Part shown: in pieces, positions 47,745 to 56,172 of the stretch
Position numbering within the stretch: the stretch's first letter is position 1
Layout of the letters: every line of letters begins with the position of its first letter
Source of the DNA: Neptunitalea lumnitzerae
GTDB lineage: Bacteria > Bacteroidota > Bacteroidia > Flavobacteriales > Flavobacteriaceae
Assembly (NCBI RefSeq): GCF_027924185.1
Contig: NZ_BRVO01000002.1
Coordinates: forward strand, 558,001-622,000
Direction: 5' to 3'
DNA length: 64,000 nt
Notes under the pieces: generated by a model
Databases searched by the model: none
What the model saw: the letters and a program-made list of their open reading frames with translations, nothing else
Told to the model about the DNA's origin: nothing
Translations under genes and position numbers: made by a program

Positions 47745-49165
47745 AGTTTTTTATAGTTTTCTTCACCAAAATATTGGTATAAAATATCAATATCGGTTAT
47801 AGCGTTTTCAGGTAGATTTTCTTCTTTATTACCAAATACATATAGTGTTTCTTTCGGTTCAACAGTCACAAATGATTCATCTATTTTACCAGAGCTGTTG
47901 CTTACCTTTTTTATATCCAATCCTAAATACTTCGCCATAAATGGATACATAGCCATTCTTTTAGAAACTCCATAATCATGACCTTCATTTCCAAAGTGGG
48001 CATTTCTAATTTTATCCTTTGCATGATAAAAGCCATAGGTACGTTGTATGAACGGAAATTCTAATTCAGGTACGGTACTAGTCCAATCTCCTCCATCTGA
48101 AATAATTAATTGTGGTTTTGGTGCTGCCATGGCGGCTATTTCCGCATTATTGGTTCCATTACCACACAGATGAATTGGTCTTCCACTCTCACAAGGACAT
48201 CCGCCTGAAAAATGAGAAGAAACCATAACCACCGGAACTGATACGGTTACCCTATCGTCTAATGCCGCGAGAAATAGTGTATGAGAACCTCCTCCTGAGC
48301 CACCTGTAACACCTACTCTAGTCATATCTGCTTCTTTTAAAGTAGCTAAGTAATCTAGAAAACGGATTCCATCTAATACCTCTACTACTTGGGCTATACT
48401 ATTATGATGTGCTTCTACTGGAAATTGTAACTTAGATTCTCCCCAAGCAAACAAATCATAACTTACCACAATAGCTCCCATTTTGGCTAAAACAGCACAA
48501 CGTATTTGTTCGCTCTCTCGGTAACGTTCATCCTTAAAATGACCATTAGGTGTAAGTATCACAGGAGCTTTCCCTTTTATTTTAGTAGGACGATAAATAG
48601 TACCTGCCGTATATACGCCCGGTAAAATCTCCAATCCTATATTTTGAACGGTGTATCCTTTATATTTTCTTATTTTGGAAAGTATAGGTTTGCCAGTTGG
48701 CATTGGTGGTGCTTTATCTAAAGCTAAAGAAACCTTCATACATTCCTTCATACTTGATTTACGCTCTTCCCAAGTTTCTTTAGTGTTATACAACCCTTCC
48801 AGATACGTAAGACGTTCTAAACCTATGGCTTCTGACCGTCTAGGATATTCAAATTTGCGAATCAGATAAGTTCCGTCTGCTTCCTTAAAAAAAGTTAATC
48901 CTAATGGAGCCAACACATTTGTTAAACTCATTTCTAAATTACCTGGTTGAATACGCCAAGTACCATAATCTAACTCTAAATCTCCTAATAATTTTTTCCT
49001 ATCAGAAATCGTTATATGAAACAGCTCTTCAATTTTATGGAGTGTTTCTTTTACTGAAACTCGGTAATTGGTATCAGATGTTGGTATTTGTGCATTCGAA
49101 CAAAATACCATCAAAAAGATACTTAGACTAATTATATTTTTAAACAATGTATTCATAGTTTTCAT
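47741..49165 (-). CDS. Secreted alpha/beta-hydrolase esterase with STN-like N-terminal domain
   Basis: This 474-residue protein has a signal peptide ending FCSNA. Residues about 35-105 look like a secretin/TonB short N-terminal (STN) fold: ETLHKIEELFHITIS, LEMSLTNVLAPLGL, DGTYLIRK. The remainder is an alpha/beta hydrolase of the acetyl-xylan-esterase/dienelactone type. The nucleophile is Ser290 in VTGGSGGGSH, with His396 in NEGHDYG and an Asp near 357-360 as the likely triad. A Cys-rich loop (GGCPCESGRPIHLC) lies at about 321-334. It resembles the pectin methylesterase BT1017 of RG-II loci, so removal of methyl or acetyl esters from pectin is likely. It overlaps both neighbours by four bases. 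Confidence 0.8.
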   Translation of the reverse strand: MKTMNTLFKNIISLSIFLMVFCSNAQIPTSDTNYRVSVKETLHKIEELFHITISDRKKLLGDLELDYGTWRIQPGNLEMSLTNVLAPLGLTFFKEADGTYLIRKFEYPRRSEAIGLERLTYLEGLYNTKETWEERKSSMKECMKVSLALDKAPPMPTGKPILSKIRKYKGYTVQNIGLEILPGVYTAGTIYRPTKIKGKAPVILTPNGHFKDERYRESEQIRCAVLAKMGAIVVSYDLFAWGESKLQFPVEAHHNSIAQVVEVLDGIRFLDYLATLKEADMTRVGVTGGSGGGSHTLFLAALDDRVTVSVPVVMVSSHFSGGCPCESGRPIHLCGNGTNNAEIAAMAAPKPQLIISDGGDWTSTVPELEFPFIQRTYGFYHAKDKIRNAHFGNEGHDYGVSKRMAMYPFMAKYLGLDIKKVSNSSGKIDESFVTVEPKETLYVFGNKEENLPENAITDIDILYQYFGEENYKKL

Positions 49166-51939
49166 TTACATTCAATTGTGTATACTCCAGAACCCAGTTC
49201 AAATTCAGTGTTAGCATTCATTTGCAAAATCAATTTTGATGCTTTAATTTCTTTCCCATTAATGTATGTTTCTCCGGTAACTGGCAATGTAATGGTTGCG
49301 GTTGTGTTTGCCGGTATTTCCACGTGGTAAACAAATGCGTCCCCTTCTCTTTTCCAATTTGATACGATGGTACCATAAACTGATTCATAATTGCTATTTA
49401 CATAACTCATATCGCCTACTATAACTGGTTGAAGGTAAAAATGCTTAAATCCTTGAACATTCTCATCCGGTACTATCCCGCCTAACGATTTAAAAAACCA
49501 CTCCTGAATTTGTCCCATCATAAAATGATTCCAAGAATTGCCTTTACGGGGGTCCCATTGCTCTGTTAGTGTGGTTAATCCAAATTTAATTTGGAATCCA
49601 TACCCTGGGGCATCTTCATGATTTTGCATTTGATACATTACATCATTAGCACCATTATTGGCTAATACCTGATACAAATACCTATTACCAACATCTCCTG
49701 TTGTTAACCGGTATCCTCGCTTGGTAATGTCTGCCAATAAATTATTCATAACTGCCTCTCTGTTTTCAAGAGCTACCATATCCATAAATAATGGCACAGC
49801 ATTGCTAAACTGACTACCCGTACCGTACTGTTTGGTTTTTGTGTTGAAAAATTTATTGTTAAAAGCTCTTTTAATTTCTTCTGTTAATTGTGCATACTTT
49901 TTTGCATCCACATCCTTATTTAGATGTTTTGCGGCCTTTGCTAATAAATATGTACCATAATAGTAATGACTGGTAGCTGAAAGTGCTATAGGGCTATTTT
50001 TGGAATACCCAGCAGGATGATCCCCATAATCATACCAATCACCCAAACCATAGGAAACAATATGTTCATCTGACTTAGAGGTTAAATAGTCTACATATCT
50101 TTTCATTACTGGATAGTATTCTTTAATAAGACTATCATCTCCATAATATTCATAATACATCCAAGGCAAAATAATACCTGCTACACCCCACTCCGGTGAA
50201 TCGGTAAAATCACCACCAAAAACTACATATTCTGGTGCAATGGTAGGAATTAAACCATCTGCATTTTGAGCATCACTAATGTTTTGCATCACATTACGGA
50301 TATAGGTCTCTAAATGATAGTTATAAAACAATCCAGGTCCATTCAAATGCGTTTCTTCTAACCATCCTAGCTTCTCTCTATGCGGACAATCGGTAAATAC
50401 ACTTTGAAAATTACTTTTAATTGAATTATTAATTAATTCATCTGCCTTATTAAATAACTCATTAGAACAGTTGAAATATCCGGCCCTTCCTGCATTGTTG
50501 TATAGAAAGTTAGATTGTATTTCTAATAGGGTTGGCAATTCTGCTTCTATTTCATCTTTATAGTTAATATTTTCTATTTGTAAATACTGATAACCATAGT
50601 AAGTAAAACGTGGTTGCCAAGTTTCTATTCCTTCTCCTTTTAAGGTATACTCATAATAATAAGGTTTTCCTGAACGCCCTTGTCTTATGGTACCATCTTC
50701 TTTAAGTCCTTCTGCAGGCCATATTCTTATGGTTTGCCCTTTTTTCCCTTTTACTTTAATAGTTGGAAAACCACTAAGGTTTTGCCCCATATTGAAAACG
50801 TAAATACTATCATTATACTTTTTGAATTCCTCTACTGGAAATACTTCATTAATTTGAACAGGTGTTGTTTGCTGTGGTTTTACAGAACCTTTTGGTGCTT
50901 CTTGAATAACCACATCTTTCCAATCTTTAGCTTTAAATCCTTTTTGATTCCATCCAGGTTGTTCTAATCTAGCATCATAATCTTCGCCCCCAAATAAACT
51001 ATTAAAAGTAATTGGACTTTTACTGTATTTCCATGAAGTATCAGAAACAATTTCTTGTTCATCTCCATTATCATATACAATCTTCATTTTAAAAAATAAG
51101 GTTGGTGGACCAAATGCTACAAAAAACTTAGTATATCTTTCTTCTATGGTATTGTACATTCCATTACCTAAACAAACCCCTATTACGTTTTCGCCTTTGT
51201 TTAAATGGTTCACATCTAATTCGTACGTATTGTACAATACGGTTTTATCGTAATCCGTCCAAAGAGGAGCAAATTCACTATTCCCTATTTTTTGCCCATT
51301 TAGTGTTAATTCATAATGGCCTAAGCCTGAAACATAAATAACAGCTTCTTTGATGTTACGCTTGGCTTTAAAAGATTTACGAAGGAGTATACTCTGTCTA
51401 GCCAGTTCTGCAGTTGAATCTATAATAGCCTGTTTCTTTGTTTTTTTATAGGTAGCTGAATGATAATGTCTGCCTTCCGGTAAATGACTGTCTGCTTTTG
51501 TAATAGCACCAATCCAATGAGTATCTTTTTTTAAAATTTCTGGAGCCATTCTAAAAGTGGCAGCTTTACTCCAATCTGTTATTTCACCTTTAGTATTCCA
51601 CAACTTCACTTTCCAATAATACTTTTTTCCAGATTTTAATGGCTTTCCATCATAAGATACATATAAACTTTTATCGGTTACTACCTTACCACTATCCCAC
51701 ATGTCTCCATGTCCCTTAGCCAAACCTTTTTCAGATGACGCCACCAATATTTGATATGCACTTTGCATTACCTGCTCTTGATTCGACTGCAATTTCCAAC
51801 CAAAAACCGGATGTAACGTATTTACTGCTAAAGGATTTATTTGAGATTCACAAGTTACTTGTTGTACCGCAAAATCTTCATTTTTAACAGGAGTCAAAAA
51901 CGTTACTAAAACACAAACTATATAGCCAAAGTATTTCAT
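49162..51939 (-). CDS. GH78 alpha-L-rhamnosidase (second of two)
   Basis: This 925-residue protein has a short N-terminal hydrophobic segment acting as signal peptide. Domain order matches GH78: fibronectin-like start (INPLAVNTLHPVFGWKL), two jelly rolls (VIYVSGLGHYELTLNGQKIG; VFNMGQNLSGFPTIKVKG), the (alpha/alpha)6 barrel from about 490 and a C-terminal beta domain. The general acid is Glu522 in DCPHREKLGWLE and the base is probably Glu793 in TTLTEQWDP. The DCPHREKLGW and TEQWD forms differ from those of the other GH78 (RNERQPW, TIWELW), so they belong to different subgroups. It follows the propeller gene by one base and overlaps the esterase start by four. It should release alpha-L-rhamnose from a pectin side chain or backbone. 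Confidence 0.92.
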   Translation of the reverse strand: MKYFGYIVCVLVTFLTPVKNEDFAVQQVTCESQINPLAVNTLHPVFGWKLQSNQEQVMQSAYQILVASSEKGLAKGHGDMWDSGKVVTDKSLYVSYDGKPLKSGKKYYWKVKLWNTKGEITDWSKAATFRMAPEILKKDTHWIGAITKADSHLPEGRHYHSATYKKTKKQAIIDSTAELARQSILLRKSFKAKRNIKEAVIYVSGLGHYELTLNGQKIGNSEFAPLWTDYDKTVLYNTYELDVNHLNKGENVIGVCLGNGMYNTIEERYTKFFVAFGPPTLFFKMKIVYDNGDEQEIVSDTSWKYSKSPITFNSLFGGEDYDARLEQPGWNQKGFKAKDWKDVVIQEAPKGSVKPQQTTPVQINEVFPVEEFKKYNDSIYVFNMGQNLSGFPTIKVKGKKGQTIRIWPAEGLKEDGTIRQGRSGKPYYYEYTLKGEGIETWQPRFTYYGYQYLQIENINYKDEIEAELPTLLEIQSNFLYNNAGRAGYFNCSNELFNKADELINNSIKSNFQSVFTDCPHREKLGWLEETHLNGPGLFYNYHLETYIRNVMQNISDAQNADGLIPTIAPEYVVFGGDFTDSPEWGVAGIILPWMYYEYYGDDSLIKEYYPVMKRYVDYLTSKSDEHIVSYGLGDWYDYGDHPAGYSKNSPIALSATSHYYYGTYLLAKAAKHLNKDVDAKKYAQLTEEIKRAFNNKFFNTKTKQYGTGSQFSNAVPLFMDMVALENREAVMNNLLADITKRGYRLTTGDVGNRYLYQVLANNGANDVMYQMQNHEDAPGYGFQIKFGLTTLTEQWDPRKGNSWNHFMMGQIQEWFFKSLGGIVPDENVQGFKHFYLQPVIVGDMSYVNSNYESVYGTIVSNWKREGDAFVYHVEIPANTTATITLPVTGETYINGKEIKASKLILQMNANTEFELGSGVYTIECK

Positions 51940-51940
51940 T

Positions 51941-53806
51941 CTATAGTTTTCTAGTAGTTAATGATTTAATATTAAACACTGCCTCTTCTATTTCAACACC
52001 TGTTTGCGGTAAATCATAATAATCTGGTGTATCTGCTGGCGTATCTGGGGTTGGAAAATGACGCTCTTCTCCGGTTCGGAACATAACTTTTTTAAACCCG
52101 TGTACCGGAGCATAAAAAATCATATAAGTTTCTTTACTTCCATTTACACTAACATAAAAAGCTCTCTTACTTACGTCCATACGGATGCTTATTTCATATT
52201 CTTTACCAGCTTCATACGTAGTTATATTTCTAAATCTAGCTCCAGCTTTAGCCTTTATCCTACCTTCATTATCAAATACAATTCTTATAGCAGGAGAACC
52301 TTTTTCATCTTGAAACTCTACCTGCATCATTCCATGATTATTTTGTTCTGGTAAAACGGTAAACGTAGTCTCCATTTTTTCTGCATAAGGCACTATTCTT
52401 TCTGCCCTCGCATAATCAAACAAATCATGGTCTCGTAAGGTTAACCAAGTGCTATTATATTTCTTTTCAATACCCACTGATGCCCAAGCAAGATTATAGT
52501 AATTCCAAAAATCTAATTCATGCCCAGCAGGTAATTGGCTAAACACATCATTCACATCTTCGTTTACGTCACTTGTTACCGGGACAGGAACAGAGGCTAC
52601 CCAAATATCTTCCTTATTTACACTATAACTTACCCATAATTTACCATCAGGTGGAGTACCATTTCCTTCTACAATACCTCGTACGTATTGTGGTCCATAA
52701 GATTTGTAATTTCCCCCATAACGCATAGGTGTAATTTCACCATGCACTAATAAAAGATTGTCATAAACTAAGCCATCATCACTGGTAGAAATAGCTAAAG
52801 GCCATCTGAATTCTGACGGATTATATACAGTAGCATACTTTTCATCTGAAGTTTTTTGGCCCCATATTTTTGCATTGCTATTTACAAAACCTGGAGCACG
52901 CATTGGATGATATTCCCAAGTTTTTCCCTCATCTTTACTTATTGAAGTAAGTGCATGCTTCCATAAACCCACTACATCACCATTAGGTAAATGATAATAA
53001 CTAAATGCTTTAAATTGCTTTTTTAGTGGAATTAAAGGGTCATCTCTATCTGCTTCTTCTACCCATTGTTGCATCATTAAAGGGGTTGCCAATAATTCTT
53101 CACAAGCCTTTTTAAAGCTTCTATCTTTACTTTTTTCAAAAAATGGATAGGCAGATTTAGACTTATCCCAACTTTTATTAAATCTGATAAAATAAACCGG
53201 TCCAAAAGTTCCATCTTTATAAATTTCACGAACTACACGCCCAATGCCTTTCCCATCGTTGGGATCATCTTTCTTATCCATGGCAATACCATAGTAGGCC
53301 AACGTTAACAACCTTCCCTCCGATGAAACAAAAAATCCCATACGTTGGTGCATTACTGCATCTAAGTTTTTAGATTCACCCTCAACATCTTCTTTTTTCC
53401 ATCCATCAGGGATATGATACATTGGAAATAGCACCTGTGGCTTACTCCAATTTTCACCATCCTTTGATGTTACAAGAAAAGTTTGTCCGGGAGGTATATG
53501 TTCTCCTACCGGATTACTTAAATATTGTAAATAAAAAGTACCATTCCAATATGCCATATTAGGTGCGTGATTATAGGTCCACCCAAACCCATCCGCCTTT
53601 TCCGGGTGTTCTCTACTCGCACGCATTACCTGCGTTGCATGTACCCCCACAGCAGGAGTTAACTGACCGTGATGATAATTAATGTTAGATAAGGTGTTAC
53701 CTATGTAATGTACTGTATCTTGCGCATTTACAATACCAGTTACAAATACTGCGATGGCAAGAAAACTAACTGATATATATCTTGATATGTTTTTACCTTT
53801 AATCAT
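51941..53806 (-). CDS. Secreted propeller hydrolase of unassigned family (possible GH143 relative)
   Basis: This 621-residue protein has a signal peptide ending GIVNAQ. Its first 430 residues show propeller blades with imperfect Asp-box forms: TSKDGENWSKP, SISKDEGKTWEY, ISTSDDGLVYDN. The C-terminal part (about 445-621) looks like a LamG/concanavalin-like sandwich (TTFTVLPEQNNHGMMQVEF, KEYEISIRMDVSKRAFYVSV). Relatives are common in pectin loci of Bacteroidota. One idea is that it corresponds to the Dha-hydrolase half (GH143) of the RG-II enzyme BT1020, with the barrel protein at 43693-45270 matching the other half. I cannot verify that by eye. Its start codon shares one base with the preceding stop codon. 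Confidence 0.6.
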   Translation of the reverse strand: MIKGKNISRYISVSFLAIAVFVTGIVNAQDTVHYIGNTLSNINYHHGQLTPAVGVHATQVMRASREHPEKADGFGWTYNHAPNMAYWNGTFYLQYLSNPVGEHIPPGQTFLVTSKDGENWSKPQVLFPMYHIPDGWKKEDVEGESKNLDAVMHQRMGFFVSSEGRLLTLAYYGIAMDKKDDPNDGKGIGRVVREIYKDGTFGPVYFIRFNKSWDKSKSAYPFFEKSKDRSFKKACEELLATPLMMQQWVEEADRDDPLIPLKKQFKAFSYYHLPNGDVVGLWKHALTSISKDEGKTWEYHPMRAPGFVNSNAKIWGQKTSDEKYATVYNPSEFRWPLAISTSDDGLVYDNLLLVHGEITPMRYGGNYKSYGPQYVRGIVEGNGTPPDGKLWVSYSVNKEDIWVASVPVPVTSDVNEDVNDVFSQLPAGHELDFWNYYNLAWASVGIEKKYNSTWLTLRDHDLFDYARAERIVPYAEKMETTFTVLPEQNNHGMMQVEFQDEKGSPAIRIVFDNEGRIKAKAGARFRNITTYEAGKEYEISIRMDVSKRAFYVSVNGSKETYMIFYAPVHGFKKVMFRTGEERHFPTPDTPADTPDYYDLPQTGVEIEEAVFNIKSLTTRKL

Positions 53807-54729
53807 TATTTATGTTCTTTTTCTAATACCCCTTGAAGGATTGATTTATCAATTGTTGTAATGGTACCATGCTTATGTCCTTTCGGTAATTGAATGGAAT
53901 CACTTACATCTCTAAACTCTTTAAAATTTTGAGTAGCAACTGCTTTGTAATTTTTAGCCCCATAATTATCGTAATAAATTAACCACTCTTCATTTGTAAA
54001 TACTACTGTTGGCCCCTCTGAAAGAAAATCTGTAAAGGGTTCACTGATATTTTTATATGGTCCTAAAGGATTATTAGCAAAGGCTACTTTCAAATTCCTC
54101 ATTGGGCGCGTATTGTCTTTTAATACCAATACATAATCATTCTTTGCTCTCTTTACAATTACAGCATCAATAACACTAAATCCAGGATCTAAAAACAATT
54201 TGGTTTCAGTAAATGTTATAAAATCTTTAGTGGTGGTGTAGTACATCCTATGATTGTTCTTTTCTTCCTCCTCTCCTTTTTCAAAACGATTAGGAATAGT
54301 AGAAGCCCAAATAATAATAAACCTATCTGCTTCGTCATCATAAAACAACTCGGGAGCCCATACATTTACTACTTCTGGTTCATGTTCCATTACAGGAATG
54401 TACTTCTCTGTTGACCAATGCACTAAATCTTTAGAATTGGCGTAACCAAAACCATTACCACCTCTCCATTCTGTAGTCCAAACTAAATGATAAGTACCAT
54501 TTTTATCTCTTGTTATAGATGGGTCTCTCATAATACTATCATTTCCTATAGTTGGCTTTAAAAATGGTCCGTCTAAATCTTTCCAATGATAACCATCTTC
54601 ACTATAAGTCAACATCAGACCCTCGGTAGCAGGTTCCCGAAAAGATGTAAATAAATACAGTTCTTGTTCATCAGATTTACAAGAACATAAAACGAAGAAT
54701 ACCACTATATATAAAAGCTTGTAGTGCAT
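53806..54729 (-). CDS. GH43-like five-bladed propeller lipoprotein
   Basis: This 307-residue lipoprotein (lipobox LCSC near residue 17) has the compact length of a single propeller. It carries SIMRDPSITRDKNGTYHLVW with Asp69, WAPELFYDDEADRFIIIWAS, FSVIDAVIV with Asp188 and LSEGPTVVF with Glu238. These are plausible positions for the GH43 base, pKa-tuning Asp and general acid. Subfamily and substrate cannot be told. It lies three bases after the GH140-type gene. In pectin breakdown GH43-type enzymes usually release arabinose, galactose or xylose; a degenerate binding protein is also possible, since the first blade motif differs from typical GH43. Confidence 0.72.
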   Translation of the reverse strand: MHYKLLYIVVFFVLCSCKSDEQELYLFTSFREPATEGLMLTYSEDGYHWKDLDGPFLKPTIGNDSIMRDPSITRDKNGTYHLVWTTEWRGGNGFGYANSKDLVHWSTEKYIPVMEHEPEVVNVWAPELFYDDEADRFIIIWASTIPNRFEKGEEEEKNNHRMYYTTTKDFITFTETKLFLDPGFSVIDAVIVKRAKNDYVLVLKDNTRPMRNLKVAFANNPLGPYKNISEPFTDFLSEGPTVVFTNEEWLIYYDNYGAKNYKAVATQNFKEFRDVSDSIQLPKGHKHGTITTIDKSILQGVLEKEHK

Positions 54730-54732
54730 TAA

Positions 54733-56163
54733 TTATGATTTTGAGGTTAGTATTAACACCCAATCATTACCTTCTTCTTTGCCGCCTTCAGGAGTAAATT
54801 TTTGTATACCATTTTTCTTAAAAGAACCTATAGCTGTTTTCTCTCCATTTCTTGGATTAAACCAACTAGCTTCTATTTCAGTTCCTAATACTTTATCTAA
54901 ATTTACTTGAAACGGTCTTCCAGAATAATCATAAAACATAGTGTATCCTTTCCCCTTAATAGCTGGTATATACGCATGCTTTATACCCTGATCTACTACT
55001 AAGGTAGTGTCTGGTTCTCCAGACTCAAACGGATAATCCAACATTAATTCCTTTAAGTAATACATTTGATTTGCTCCTTCTTCAGTAAGCGCATCTTTCC
55101 AATACAATTTATTCCCATAAGCTCCTGTCTTTTCGTCTTTAGATTGCATCTGCATTACAGCACTATGTCCATAAGTATAACCAGCTGCACCAGCAAAAAC
55201 CGACCAATACCCATATCGCCTAACATCTTTTGCTTTCCAAAAGGGTTGTAAGGTATCATGTAAACCTTGGGGTATCCCTTCGTAAGAGGGCTCTCCATCC
55301 AGTGTAGGCTTAAATGGTTCCTTATAAAAATCGGTTAAAATATATTTCCAATTATCCTCCCCATAAGATCGTTCTGAATCATCCTGATCATATCTCCTAT
55401 GTCCAGATTGTATCATATTAAAATCTAGCCAATCTTCATTATGAAACCAATCTGAAGACTGCATTCTCCCTCTAGGATGAAATGTAATTAATTTATCGGG
55501 GTTCTCTTTTTTCAACGTAATTCCTATGGTATTCCAAACATCTGTAAACTCATTACCAAAGGTATCTCCTCCATTCAGCCAGATTACATTCTTAAAACTC
55601 TTGTAACGATTGGCTAAAAATTTGGCGTATGAAGCAGCTTGCTCAACCGATACTTTGCCACTTTTTACATTGTTACCCCATACTGGTACCATGGCCATAT
55701 ACATCCCTTTCTCTTCGGCAGTTTTAACTGCAAAATCTACATGATCCCAAAAATCATATGCTTCTTCTTCTTCTGAAAAAGTAGCACCAGGTGTTGTCAT
55801 AGGTTTTGCAACGTTTTGGTTTACTAGGGCAGAATCTCCATAAATATTTACAGCCGATAAGGTATGCAAAGTCATTACTTGTATTACATTAAATCCCTGT
55901 GCTTTACGCTTATCAAAATAAGCTACTATTTCTTCTCGTGTAAGCTTAGAAAACATTAACCAAGCAGTATCTCCTAACCAAAAGAATGGTTTATCATCAT
56001 TAGTAGTAAAGTAATGATGATTTTCAGCTATTTTTAATGGTGATATTTTTGTATCAACTGTTTTATCTGCTGTTACTTCTTCTTTTTTATTAATGTCTGT
56101 TGAACACGCTGTTAATAGAAGCATCAGACTTAATAGTAAGAAAGATGGTATTATATTTTTCAT
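54733..56163 (-). CDS. GH140-type (DUF4038) apiosidase-like lipoprotein
   Basis: This 476-residue lipoprotein (lipobox LTAC, Cys20) matches the DUF4038 barrel: HHYFTTNDDKPFFWLGDTAW (49-68), FDKRKAQGFNVIQVM and YAKFLANRYKSFKNVIWLNGGD. A C-terminal beta-sandwich follows (about 390-476, with WFNPRNGEKTAIG). Asp200 in NGGD and Glu291 in LDGEPSYE are the probable acid/base and nucleophile, matching the Asp/Glu pair reported for the RG-II enzyme BT1012. That enzyme cuts apiose from the galacturonan backbone. Because apiose is rare outside RG-II and apiogalacturonan, this gene is the strongest substrate clue in the operon. Family breadth beyond apiosidase leaves some doubt. It starts nine bases after the beta-helix fusion gene. 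Confidence 0.82.
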   Translation of the reverse strand: MKNIIPSFLLLSLMLLLTACSTDINKKEEVTADKTVDTKISPLKIAENHHYFTTNDDKPFFWLGDTAWLMFSKLTREEIVAYFDKRKAQGFNVIQVMTLHTLSAVNIYGDSALVNQNVAKPMTTPGATFSEEEEAYDFWDHVDFAVKTAEEKGMYMAMVPVWGNNVKSGKVSVEQAASYAKFLANRYKSFKNVIWLNGGDTFGNEFTDVWNTIGITLKKENPDKLITFHPRGRMQSSDWFHNEDWLDFNMIQSGHRRYDQDDSERSYGEDNWKYILTDFYKEPFKPTLDGEPSYEGIPQGLHDTLQPFWKAKDVRRYGYWSVFAGAAGYTYGHSAVMQMQSKDEKTGAYGNKLYWKDALTEEGANQMYYLKELMLDYPFESGEPDTTLVVDQGIKHAYIPAIKGKGYTMFYDYSGRPFQVNLDKVLGTEIEASWFNPRNGEKTAIGSFKKNGIQKFTPEGGKEEGNDWVLILTSKS

Positions 56164-56172
56164 AGCAGGTTG

